Shown: positions 6,735 to 14,201 of the stretch, piece by piece
How the letters are laid out: every line of letters starts with the position of its first letter
Numbering within the stretch: the first letter of the stretch is position 1
NCBI GenBank assembly: GCA_947382645.1
Contig: CANDAE010000002.1
Location: 124,001-188,000 of the forward strand
DNA: 64,000 nucleotides
From: Suilimivivens sp009774465
Lineage (GTDB): Bacteria; Bacillota; Clostridia; Lachnospirales; Lachnospiraceae
Direction of reading: 5' to 3'
The notes under the pieces: model-generated
Databases searched by the model: none
What the model saw: only the letters and a program-made list of their open reading frames with translations
What the model was told of the DNA's origin: nothing
Program-made: the position numbers and the translations under genes

Positions 6735-9700
6735 TGGAAACTTCCCGCAAAGCCTTAAATAAGCATCCACAATTTCATCCTTCTGCTTTCCTGTGATAAA
6801 ATAATAATCTATCTGCTCTGTATTTTCCAACAGCAGGCCGGTTCCATATGCGGTAATATCATAGAAAATAACAGGAGCGCCTGCTGCCGGTACAATACCA
6901 TAGCCTTTGTCAGAAAATACTAATGGCAACTGCATTTCCCTGCCTCCTCCGGAAAGATATCTGGCACTTCCGCGCAGGTCAAGCACCTTTTCCTTCTGCC
7001 CGTTAAGTCCAAATATCTTTTCTCCTTTTTGAAAAGTCAAAAGCTGTCTTGCCTGTGATACCCCCGACGCAGTTTTCTCAAACTGTCTGCCTTCTCTATT
7101 TTGTTCTTCCAAAAGCGGCTTTTTATCCCGCGTCAGGAAACGTATTGCTCCCCCTTTTTTATCCACCTGCAGGCACAGTTCATCTGTTATAAGCGTTACT
7201 TCACTGCCGTTCTCCTTATACATCCATCCGGCCTCTACCCGGTGAATAGAGATTTCAGGATGTGTCTTTTCCAAAATCTGCCCACCCCTGGCAAAGGTAA
7301 TACGGATTATGCTGCTTTCCACAGGACTGATTCGCAGAACCCCATATCTGCTTTGAAGATAAAGCCCATCTTTTTGCTTCGTCACCCAAAGAACGCCAAG
7401 ATCAATTTTCCCGTGTCCTGCCGGACGCAGTTTTTCATTTACAGGCATATCTCCAAATTCATAGCCGCTGCCTGATACAGAAGTATCTTTTACTCCCAAA
7501 TTCCTGCTCTCTGAAAAACAATTTCCACCTGCCGGACTTTTGCCCCCGCTCTTTTCCACCTGTGCTATTTGCATCTTCCTTGCCAGAAAAGGCTTTTTCT
7601 CCTCGGGCGTAGCAAGTGTCATCCTGTTTCCAGTAGCAGCAAGACGAGCAACCGGCTTTTTCACTTTTATTGCTGCGCTGCCTGCTGCCACAGGCTTTGT
7701 ATTTTTTCCTGTACTGCCCTTTTTTATGTTATTTTTACCGGTATAATTTTCATTCCTCTCTTCCTTGGAACTTTTACTTTCCTCCTGAAAAATCTTTTCG
7801 TCCTTTTCCAAAATCGGAACCTGGGACAAAAGCTTTGTAACATTTCCCAGATGCAGTATGCAGAGTTCATGAAGGGCGCGGGTTGCCGCCACGTAAAGCA
7901 GCTTTGCATGTCCGTCATCTTCCGGATACTCCTCATCCGTGGGATTTAAAATCAAAACCGCATCAAATTCCAGCCCTTTGGTATACTCCACCGGAAGCAC
8001 CATGATTCCATTTCCAAACACTGCTTTTTCAGGATCTGTCTCCATAACCTGTACATATTCTGCCATCTGTCCGGCCGCTTTTAACGCCTTTTCCTGATTC
8101 CGACAGACCACCCCAATGGTATCCAGTCCCTTTTCCTGCCATCCTCTGCAGATTTCCGCCGCTTTCTTTATTAAAACGCTTTCTTCCGATACCTGTTTTA
8201 CAAGAACCGAACTTCCATGTCTGATAATGGGCTGCGCCGGATAAACAGAAAACTTTCCATGCCGCAGAATGTTTGTAGCAAAATTTGATATTTCCACCGT
8301 GTTTCGATAACTTTTTCTTAAAACATGAAAGCTGTCCGCACCCTTGCGATAGTCGCCAGGTTCATGCAGGCATGACTTTGGATCATTGCCCGCGGGAATA
8401 AAAAGCTCTTTTAATTCTTCCCAGTCATTTAGCCCGTAGTTAAAATGAATGTTCTGGGAAACATCACCCATAATTGTATAGGTACATTCCCGAATACAGA
8501 ATTTTAAAACCATATAGGCCATCATTCCAAAATCCTGCGCCTCGTCAATTACAACATGATGGGCCTCGCTGATCACTTCTGTTTCCCTGATTCTTTTGTA
8601 AAGATAAGCCAGTGCTGCCAGATCATACACATGAAAATTTTCTTTGGGAATATCAACCAAATATCCTTTCGCTCTCTGCCTGATGAGAAAATCCTGATAC
8701 ATCTCAAAAATGCTTCTTTTCCACTTTCTTCCTCCATAGGTTCCCCGATATGCCTTGAAAATTGCCTTCCGTTCCGCTTCCGTATATCGCAGTCCTCTGG
8801 TCAAAAACTCATCCTTAATTTTTCCCCGCAGACGTTCATTCAACATATTAATCTTATTTTGAATGGAAACTGCCGGATTCTCCCTGACATAGCTTTCTAT
8901 TGCTTCTTTTTCCAAAAGACAGACCAATTCCTTTTTATCAGGTTCCTTTCCGCCGGTTTCGTCAAACACGCCTGCCCGCCCGTCTTTAATACCCTCAACA
9001 AACTGCCGAGGATTTAAATAAACCGTCTGTACCGGAATAGATTTCTCTTCCAACTCCCGGCAGTAGCTCTCCAAGTCTTCAAACCATTTCCTGCTTCCCT
9101 TTATACTTTCCTTATCTCCACAATTTTTTGTACTGATGATTCCATATTTCTCATCATCCCAGTCTTCATAAAGAAGTCTTACAAAAAGCTGTTCCATAGT
9201 CATCTGCCGAACCCCATATACATCCAGATCAGGCAAAACTCCTGTAATATACTCCAGCAAAATCCGATTACTTCCCACAATATAAAAGTCATCCGGCTTA
9301 AACCGCTGCGCATAATTATAAAGAATAAAGGAAATCCGGTGCATGGCCACCGTCGTCTTGCCAGAGCCTGCAACTCCCTGTACAATCATATTGTGATAAG
9401 GGGATTTTCTGATAATTTCGTTCTGTTCCTTTTGAATAGTGGCAACAATTTCATTTAGTACTGTCTGCTTATTTTTTGCCAGATACCGGGTTAAAAGATC
9501 ATCATTTGCGATTACCTCACTGTCAAAATAATCCAGGAGCCTGCCCTCCTCAATCTCGTAGGTACGTTTCAGCTCCAGGTCGATTTTCATTTCCACATCC
9601 CCAGGCGCCATATAGCTGCACTTTCCCAGATTGCTTTCATAATAAGCGCCTGCCACCGGCGCTCTCCAGTCCACCACCATAAAGTGGGTGGCATCTTTAT

Positions 9701-10037
9701 GGATTCCGCCCTTGCCAATGTAGATAGATTCTTTTTTGTCAAGCGCCTCATCCTGAAAAATAATTCTTCCAAAATAAGGTTTGTTTTGAGCCTTTTTATT
9801 CAGCAAAAGGGCTCTCTTCATATGATCATGCAGCGTAACCGTATTACTTAAAGCAGTATAAACCTCCGCATCATTGTCATGATAACGCTCTAACATTTCA
9901 TCAATTTCCGCCTGCATCCGCGCACCCTCGCGACTGTAGTTTTCTATATTTCTGTCAACTACCTTAAGCGTTCTTTGAAGATACTGCTCTTCCGCTTTTC
10001 TGGTTGTCTCAAATTTTTCTGTCTGATTACTTCCCAT
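6726..10037 (-). CDS. HelD-type UvrD/Rep superfamily 1 ATPase fused to a truncated GH31 N-terminal domain
   Basis: About 1103 aa. The N-terminal coiled arm (to about residue 90) and superfamily 1 core resemble HelD, the ATPase that rescues stalled RNA polymerase. Walker A is GVAGSGKTT (about 221-229); Walker B/motif II is VVIDEAQDFG; motif III is GDVSQN; LPVEYTKGLEFDAVLILNP and LYVAATRA are motifs V and VI. A Lys/Ser-rich linker (about 740-860) leads to a C-terminal beta-sandwich like the mutarotase-like N-domain of GH31 glycosidases (GLYLQSRYGVLRISP, EKIFGLNGQ, SDKGYGIV, DYYFITGKQKDEIVDAYLRL) that stops where the catalytic barrel would begin. Residues about 547-568 (IPAGNDPKSCLHEPGDYRKGAD) are encoded by repeat A and interrupt the helicase core after motif III. 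The ATG at 10037 has GGAGGG 5 nt upstream, preferable to the ATG at 10064. Confidence 0.85.
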   Translation of the reverse strand: MGSNQTEKFETTRKAEEQYLQRTLKVVDRNIENYSREGARMQAEIDEMLERYHDNDAEVYTALSNTVTLHDHMKRALLLNKKAQNKPYFGRIIFQDEALDKKESIYIGKGGIHKDATHFMVVDWRAPVAGAYYESNLGKCSYMAPGDVEMKIDLELKRTYEIEEGRLLDYFDSEVIANDDLLTRYLAKNKQTVLNEIVATIQKEQNEIIRKSPYHNMIVQGVAGSGKTTVAMHRISFILYNYAQRFKPDDFYIVGSNRILLEYITGVLPDLDVYGVRQMTMEQLFVRLLYEDWDDEKYGIISTKNCGDKESIKGSRKWFEDLESYCRELEEKSIPVQTVYLNPRQFVEGIKDGRAGVFDETGGKEPDKKELVCLLEKEAIESYVRENPAVSIQNKINMLNERLRGKIKDEFLTRGLRYTEAERKAIFKAYRGTYGGRKWKRSIFEMYQDFLIRQRAKGYLVDIPKENFHVYDLAALAYLYKRIRETEVISEAHHVVIDEAQDFGMMAYMVLKFCIRECTYTIMGDVSQNIHFNYGLNDWEELKELFIPAGNDPKSCLHEPGDYRKGADSFHVLRKSYRNTVEISNFATNILRHGKFSVYPAQPIIRHGSSVLVKQVSEESVLIKKAAEICRGWQEKGLDTIGVVCRNQEKALKAAGQMAEYVQVMETDPEKAVFGNGIMVLPVEYTKGLEFDAVLILNPTDEEYPEDDGHAKLLYVAATRALHELCILHLGNVTKLLSQVPILEKDEKIFQEESKSSKEERNENYTGKNNIKKGSTGKNTKPVAAGSAAIKVKKPVARLAATGNRMTLATPEEKKPFLARKMQIAQVEKSGGKSPAGGNCFSESRNLGVKDTSVSGSGYEFGDMPVNEKLRPAGHGKIDLGVLWVTKQKDGLYLQSRYGVLRISPVESSIIRITFARGGQILEKTHPEISIHRVEAGWMYKENGSEVTLITDELCLQVDKKGGAIRFLTRDKKPLLEEQNREGRQFEKTASGVSQARQLLTFQKGEKIFGLNGQKEKVLDLRGSARYLSGGGREMQLPLVFSDKGYGIVPAAGAPVIFYDITAYGTGLLLENTEQIDYYFITGKQKDEIVDAYLRLCGKFPSR
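8334..8399 (-). repeat. Palindromic repeat A, copy 3, inserted in frame in the helicase gene
   Basis: The minus strand reads TTCCCGCGGGCAATGATCC, AAAGTCATGCCTGCATGAA, CCTGGCGACTATCGCAAGGG, which aligns without gaps to copies 1 and 2 with scattered substitutions. It keeps the GTCATGC/GCATGA hairpin and adds about 22 codons without shifting the frame. HelD relatives go directly from the motif III region to the KSYRNT segment at this point. Confidence 0.8.
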
Positions 10038-10064
10038 TTTTTCCCTCCATGCCAGCCATGCCAT

Positions 10065-10361
10065 TCATAAGTCACCAGAATATACACTTGGCCTGACAAT
10101 ATAGTTAATTGGCTGAACTGTTATCAGCTTAAAGGAAAAAAGAAAAAATTACTAGACTTTAATTTTGTAATATGGTAAACTATATAATGAAGTTTGGGCA
10201 AAATTTGAGATGTAGCATGTCCATGCTTTTTCTTTAGAATTCAATGATACTATTTGTTCTTTTTTCGTAATTAGATTCCCAATCCGAAATATATAATCGC
10301 ATTATTAATTTATTTATCAGGATTTATGTTGTTATTATTTAATAACAGCTATGCAGAATTG
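10065..10361. other. Intergenic, no gene seen
   Basis: AT-rich gap between the helicase gene and the first toxin unit. It should contain the leftward helicase promoter, but no hexamer pair convinced me. No ORF with a ribosome binding site was found. Confidence 0.5.
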
Positions 10362-10456
10362 TTAGTTGAACATTGACAATATAATATGCTTAACCGGGCA
10401 GCCGGTAGGGTGTGAATACCTCCGTTCCGAGCCTTTAAAGGAAGGAGGCGTTTTTT

Positions 10457-10540
10457 ATGAGTACATACGAAGAATTGCAAATTATACTTACCATTGGATT
10501 ACTGATTGTAGCCATTCTGAACATGAAAAATAAAAAATAG
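10457..10540 (+). CDS. Type I toxin, holin-like small hydrophobic peptide (unit 1)
   Basis: 27-aa peptide with an N-terminal MSTYEELQ, one membrane-spanning stretch (IILTIGLLIVAIL) and a basic tail NMKNKK. This is the layout of the putative holin-like/TxpA-BsrG type I toxins, which depolarise or disrupt the membrane when not silenced. RBS GGAGG is 8 nt upstream; an upstream CCTCC (about 10418-10424) could pair with it and block translation. The plus-strand -10 is TATAAT at about 10381. The stop codon lies inside the terminator stem, which is also covered by the antisense RNA from 10643. Confidence 0.8.
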   Translation: MSTYEELQIILTIGLLIVAILNMKNKK

Positions 10541-10575
10541 CACCCCCGCTCCGACAAAGTGAAGTGCTATTTTTT
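10532..10575. terminator. Bidirectional terminator, toxin unit 1
   Basis: AAAAAATAGCAC pairs with GTGCTATTTTTT; A run on one side and T run on the other, so it ends both the toxin mRNA and the antitoxin RNA. Confidence 0.8.
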
Positions 10576-10632
10576 AATCTTTATCACGCCGGAAACGGAT
10601 AGGTGTGTACTATCGTATCGGCTACCTTGTTA
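10532..10632 (-). ncRNA. Antisense antitoxin RNA, unit 1
   Basis: About 100 nt. Consensus promoter TTGACA (10661-10666), 17-bp spacer, TATAAT (10638-10643) on the minus strand. The RNA overlaps the 3' end of the toxin mRNA, as in txpA/RatA and bsrG/SR4. A GATAG...CTATC hairpin inside GCCGA...CCGGC is shared with unit 2 and with the orphan RNA at 3.8 kb. Confidence 0.75.
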
Positions 10633-10764
10633 AACATATTATAGTCAATATACACAACTATGTCAAATATTAGTTGAACATTGAAAATATAATATGTTTA
10701 ACCGGGCAGCCGGTAGGGTGTGAATACCTCCGTTCCGAGCTTTTAAAGGAAGGAGGCGTTTTTT

Positions 10765-10848
10765 ATGAGTACATACGAAGAATTCATGGTACTACTGACA
10801 ATTGGACTCTTGATTGTTGCAATTCTGAATTTGAAAAATAAAAAATAG
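10765..10848 (+). CDS. Type I toxin, holin-like small hydrophobic peptide (unit 2)
   Basis: 27 aa, MSTYEEFMVLLTIGLL then IVAILNLKNKK. It differs from unit 1 mainly at residues 7-12 and 23, all conservative, which implies both copies remain under selection. RBS AGGAGG and the upstream CCTCC anti-RBS element are conserved. Same membrane-toxin inference as unit 1. Confidence 0.8.
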   Translation: MSTYEEFMVLLTIGLLIVAILNLKNKK

Positions 10849-10882
10849 CACCCCCGCTCCAGCAAAGTGTGGTGCTATTTTT
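10841..10882. terminator. Bidirectional terminator, toxin unit 2
   Basis: AAAAATAGCACC / GGTGCTATTTTT, 12-bp stem with flanking A and T runs. Confidence 0.8.
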
Positions 10883-10939
10883 ACCTATATTTTCGCCGGA
10901 AACGGATAGGTGTGTACTATCGTATCGGCTGCCTTGTTA
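10841..10939 (-). ncRNA. Antisense antitoxin RNA, unit 2
   Basis: Promoter TTGACA (10968-10973), 17-bp spacer, TATAAT (10945-10950) on the minus strand. The -35 hexamer contains the TGA stop codon of the esterase gene (10970-10972), so the two are physically locked together. Same fold as unit 1. Confidence 0.75.
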
Positions 10940-10969
10940 AGCATATTATAGTCAATATACACAACTATG

Positions 10970-11851
10970 TCAAATAATACTTTTTTTATCAATACCAAAA
11001 TAATCCATTGCCTTTCTTATGCTGATATCCCACAGGGCAAATTCATGTTCAAACCCTTCTTCTTCCTCAAAAAAGATATCTGCACCTATCTCCCCTGCAT
11101 ATTTTTTAAACCGCTGAAACCGTGGATAAACGTTTTTATCCTTTGTGCCGCAGGAGACATACGTTTTCGGAAGTTTTCCTTCTCTTACCACCTCCGGCAA
11201 TCTGTCCCATGTATTTTCACAGGAATCTAAAAAGTCCTGCACCGTATCATATTTGGCAACCTGATTGATTTCCTTAAGCCGCATTCCTGTTCCGTTGGGG
11301 CCGGGAAACTTTACCGGATCTTTTGCCGCCATGCGGAATTCTGCCGAGGTCATTTTAGAAAAAGGCCGAAGATATTCAATTTCCCTTGCAGTACTTGACA
11401 AAACAGCAACTCCCTGAAACAGCTCCGGATGCCCCAGTCCCATCATAAGCGCTCCGTTTCCTCCCATAGAAAGACCGGCAATAAAATTATTTTCTTTTTT
11501 ATCAGATGCAGGAAGCCAGTTATAAATAAGCGGCATCAATTCTTCTGTCAAATAATCCCACACCCGAAAGCCATCTGCAAAGGTCACATAATTTGAATAA
11601 TCGCTGTTAAGTACACTGGGCAGCACTACAATCAAGTCCCTTTCCTCTGCATATCTTGCAATATTGGTATTTCGTATCCAGTCCGTATGGTCTCCGCACG
11701 AACCATGTAAAAGCCAGAGAACCCAGTATTTTCTTCCTGAACTGTAAAATTCCCTGGGTGATTCAGACAATTCAATGCGAGGCATTACCACATTAACCTG
11801 GGTATTGACCATCATATAATTACTAAAAAAGTTTAATGTAAAAAGCGCCAT
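10970..11851 (-). CDS. Alpha/beta-hydrolase esterase (esterase D / tributyrin esterase-like)
   Basis: 293-aa cytoplasmic serine esterase of the putative esterase family. WVLWLLHGSCGDHTDWIRNT gives the oxyanion-hole HG; the nucleophile elbow is GLSMGGNG; the catalytic His is likely in GFEHEFALWD. It should hydrolyse short acyl esters. RBS AAAGGAG precedes the ATG. It is the last gene of the operon from 19783 to 10970, 10 bp after the MFS gene. Its stop codon overlaps the promoter of a toxin-unit antisense RNA. In context it may deacylate an imported peptide-like or ester compound; substrate unknown. Confidence 0.88.
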   Translation of the reverse strand: MALFTLNFFSNYMMVNTQVNVVMPRIELSESPREFYSSGRKYWVLWLLHGSCGDHTDWIRNTNIARYAEERDLIVVLPSVLNSDYSNYVTFADGFRVWDYLTEELMPLIYNWLPASDKKENNFIAGLSMGGNGALMMGLGHPELFQGVAVLSSTAREIEYLRPFSKMTSAEFRMAAKDPVKFPGPNGTGMRLKEINQVAKYDTVQDFLDSCENTWDRLPEVVREGKLPKTYVSCGTKDKNVYPRFQRFKKYAGEIGADIFFEEEEGFEHEFALWDISIRKAMDYFGIDKKSII

Positions 11852-11861
11852 TTTAGCTCCT

Positions 11862-13088
11862 TTATTTTCCTGATTTAAAATTGTTTTCTATTTTATATAT
11901 CTTTTTTCTGCATAAAAAAATTACAAGAATTCCAAGCAGAACAGGAACTGCCATAACAAGCCACATTATAGGCGTATAGCCTGCTGCCCCAATCACGTAC
12001 CCGGCTGCTGTAGAACCAACCAGTGTAGCCAGATCCTGGCCTATGTAATTTGTGCTGGATGCCGAACCCCGCCTTTCGAGGGACACTGCTCTCATGCAAA
12101 GAGACTGGAGCGCCGGCATCACCGCACCGTACCCGAAAGCATTTACAAAAGCAGCCAAAAGCAGCATGGGCAGATTTGTAGAAAAGCCAATCATTATTAA
12201 AGAAACTGCTGTTGCCAGTACGCAGGGTATCCCCGCCTTAACAAAACCATAACGGTCCGTCAGTCTGCCTATTACCGGTCTTGTAACCAGCATGGTAAGC
12301 GCATACACCGTAAAAAACAGGCTTGCCCCATCTATCCCTCTTTCCTGGGCATACACAAGAAGAAACGAATTGATACTTGTAAATCCCAATGCAATCAAAA
12401 AAGTAACAGCCGCCGGTAAAACCGCTTCTTTTGCAATCATATTTTTCAGCTTAAGATTAAAGGGCATACGCACTGTGGGCGCAAGCCTGATTGTAGACGA
12501 AGCCAGAATTGCACAGACCATAATGCATCCAAAAATAAAATAGGTAGTGGTGTACCCGAACTTATCTTTCAAGCATACCCCCACTGTTGGGCCCACTGCC
12601 TGAGCAATCACCTGAGCACAGGCAAAAATCCCCATACCGGAAGAAAACTGCTCCCTGGGAATTGCATCTGCCACGATGGTCAGGCAGCATGAACCTGCAA
12701 AGGCGCTCCCCACTCCCTGCAAAAGCCTGAAGCATTTAAGAACATTTATCACCTTCACTCCCAGAAAATCAGCAATCTCAGGTGCAAAGCAAAATCCAAA
12801 ATAAGCCGAAGCCATACATCCCATTGCCATAGCAACAATCATTTTCCGGTTATAGGCATTGATGGCCGGCCCTGCCACAAATCTGAATATCAATGCGGTT
12901 ATGGCAAACATACTCATGAGCATACCGATCTGTTCTGCTGGAGCTCCCATTTCTTTTGCATACAGTGACAACAGAGAATTCGACATATACTGCCCGAAGT
13001 TCAAAGCCATATTAATAAAAAATATACTGATAAACCATGCATTCCAGATCTTTTCAGGAGGCGTCCACGTTTTTACTTTTCTATCCAT
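11862..13088 (-). CDS. MFS transporter
   Basis: 408-aa major facilitator protein with about 12 hydrophobic spans. The loop 2-3 region MFAITALIFRFVAGPAINAYNRK and the repeated motif RPVIGRLTDRYGFVKAG correspond to the MFS A-motif in each half. Close in style to arabinose-efflux/multidrug-type exporters. The start codon is the ATG embedded in a partial copy of repeat B (13086-13110), which also supplies GGAGGAAAGG. Sixth-to-seventh gene of the peptide transporter operon; it may export a breakdown product. Confidence 0.88.
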   Translation of the reverse strand: MDRKVKTWTPPEKIWNAWFISIFFINMALNFGQYMSNSLLSLYAKEMGAPAEQIGMLMSMFAITALIFRFVAGPAINAYNRKMIVAMAMGCMASAYFGFCFAPEIADFLGVKVINVLKCFRLLQGVGSAFAGSCCLTIVADAIPREQFSSGMGIFACAQVIAQAVGPTVGVCLKDKFGYTTTYFIFGCIMVCAILASSTIRLAPTVRMPFNLKLKNMIAKEAVLPAAVTFLIALGFTSINSFLLVYAQERGIDGASLFFTVYALTMLVTRPVIGRLTDRYGFVKAGIPCVLATAVSLIMIGFSTNLPMLLLAAFVNAFGYGAVMPALQSLCMRAVSLERRGSASSTNYIGQDLATLVGSTAAGYVIGAAGYTPIMWLVMAVPVLLGILVIFLCRKKIYKIENNFKSGK

Positions 13089-13110
13089 TTTTATTCAACC
13101 TTTCCTCCAT
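13086..13110 (-). repeat. Repeat B, partial copy (25 bp) at the MFS start codon
   Basis: 25 bp identical to the right part of the copy at 14041-14118, including GGAGGAAAGGTTGAATAAAA and the ATG. Here the coding sequence departs directly after the ATG, so the element supplies only leader, RBS and start. Confidence 0.7.
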
Positions 13111-13163
13111 CTTAAAATAGTTCACGCTCTTATTTATGCTGTTGCAAAAGGCACTCGCGCTCT

Positions 13164-14039
13164 TTAAGGAATCTTTTTTCTGCAGCGAATATTTTCCACA
13201 TGAAACTGAATTTCTATATCTTTAAATAGTGCAATATCCACCTCGGTATCAATCATCTGAATCCATTTTTTCCCTGCCGCATAATTACCTTCCACTATTT
13301 TTTTAAGCCCTTCCATCACTGTTTCAAAAACATATCCCTCCAAAGGCTCGCCCACCTTACGGAAATCTGCATGAGCGCTGTAAATATTTTTTACATCTAC
13401 TCCCACATTCCAAATATGCTTCATGGCCTCATAGCTTTCTTCAATACTTGCATGTTCCATTCCCGGAATCGGCCTTACCCCTATCCCCAAAAATCTATTG
13501 CAACAGTCCCCGCTGAAAACATAATTTGTCCTGTTATCTACAGCAACCATAGAGCCCGGCGTATGCCCCGGACATAAATAACAGGTAACGATTCGTCCGC
13601 CTAAATCAAACTCTGCTTCATCTTCCAAAAGAATTACTTCCGGCTCCTGTTCCCTTAAAAACCCGCAAATATCTTCTTCCTTCCAGGGATATGTTTTGCC
13701 TTTGTGTTTTTTTAATGTAACATCTATGTACTGTCTCCGGCTCTCCCTGCTGGTAAGAGGACGAATCATTTTGCCCATGCCATAGTCGATTCTGCTGATA
13801 TGTACTTTGGAAAACAAAGGCGCATTCCCCACATGATCTCTGTGGTTATGAGTTAAAAAAACCTCCACCGGCTTTCCTGCAAGCTTTTCTGCAAATGCCT
13901 TTATGTTTCCTATCCCGATTCCCGCGTCAACAAGCAGCGCCCTTTCCTCTCCCACAATTAGAAACATGGATACATTATCAAATTCATTGATTTCATAAAT
14001 TCCATCGCCAATTTCCACATAAGGATATTCTGCTATCAT
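13164..14039 (-). CDS. MBL-fold metallo-hydrolase
   Basis: About 291 aa from the start I prefer (MIAEYPYVEIGDGIYEI). The zinc motif is THNHRDHVG (HxHxDH type), with CPGHTPGS and FSGDCC giving further ligands. Such enzymes include lactonases, thioesterases and glyoxalase II-like hydrolases. An in-frame ATG at 14096 would add 19 residues (MRIQPIDLYARSSAQMGIN) that are entirely encoded by repeat B and recur at the HAD gene at 61.8 kb. That ATG has the only strong RBS, so the longer product may be made. Part of the peptide transporter operon. Confidence 0.85.
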   Translation of the reverse strand: MIAEYPYVEIGDGIYEINEFDNVSMFLIVGEERALLVDAGIGIGNIKAFAEKLAGKPVEVFLTHNHRDHVGNAPLFSKVHISRIDYGMGKMIRPLTSRESRRQYIDVTLKKHKGKTYPWKEEDICGFLREQEPEVILLEDEAEFDLGGRIVTCYLCPGHTPGSMVAVDNRTNYVFSGDCCNRFLGIGVRPIPGMEHASIEESYEAMKHIWNVGVDVKNIYSAHADFRKVGEPLEGYVFETVMEGLKKIVEGNYAAGKKWIQMIDTEVDIALFKDIEIQFHVENIRCRKKIP

Positions 14040-14040
14040 A

Positions 14041-14118
14041 TTTATACCCATCTGCGCGCTGCTGCGCGCGTACAAATCAATAGGTTGAATACGCATTTTT
14101 ATTCAACCTTTCCTCCAT
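14041..14118 (-). repeat. Repeat B, copy 1: RBS/start-codon hairpin element
   Basis: 78 bp matching 61752-61829 with two substitutions. In coding sense: GGAGGAAAGG, then hairpin AGGTTGAATA / TATTCAACCT with AAAATGCG as loop (an ATG in the loop), then hairpin GCGCGC-AGCA-GCGCGC. It ends just before the native start of the MBL gene and stays in frame with it. Confidence 0.85.
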
Positions 14119-14199
14119 CCCGAAGCGTTCTGAGGGAATGCCATCACCAAATTTGTGACGCTTCGGCACAAATTCCTGGTTGAAAATTTCTTTCAGCCT
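14119..14199 (-). repeat. Repeat C, copy 1: multi-hairpin intercistronic element
   Basis: Between the dppF-like and MBL genes. Degenerate stems: GGTTGAAA/TTTCAGCC, AATTTGTG/CACAAATT and CGAAGCG/CGCTTCG. Order and sequence match the stronger element at 17011-17150. Adjoins repeat B, so the two probably belong to one composite family. Confidence 0.65.
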
Positions 14200-14201
14200 T
14201 T

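Larger units (their letters stand above)
10362..10977. repeat. Tandem direct repeat of a 308-bp toxin-antitoxin unit
   Basis: Two units starting at 10362 and 10670 (TTAGTTGAACATTGA...), each with toxin promoter, leader, 27-codon ORF, terminator and opposing antitoxin promoter. The offset is exactly 308 bp at the start codons and 307 at the antitoxin promoter, so there is a 1-bp indel in the antisense part. The second unit ends inside the 3' end of the esterase gene. Confidence 0.85.

Noticed and set aside
10362..10977. CRISPR array
   Set aside because: Only two long units, each with a coding sequence and promoters; no short repeat-spacer pattern here or elsewhere in the window.
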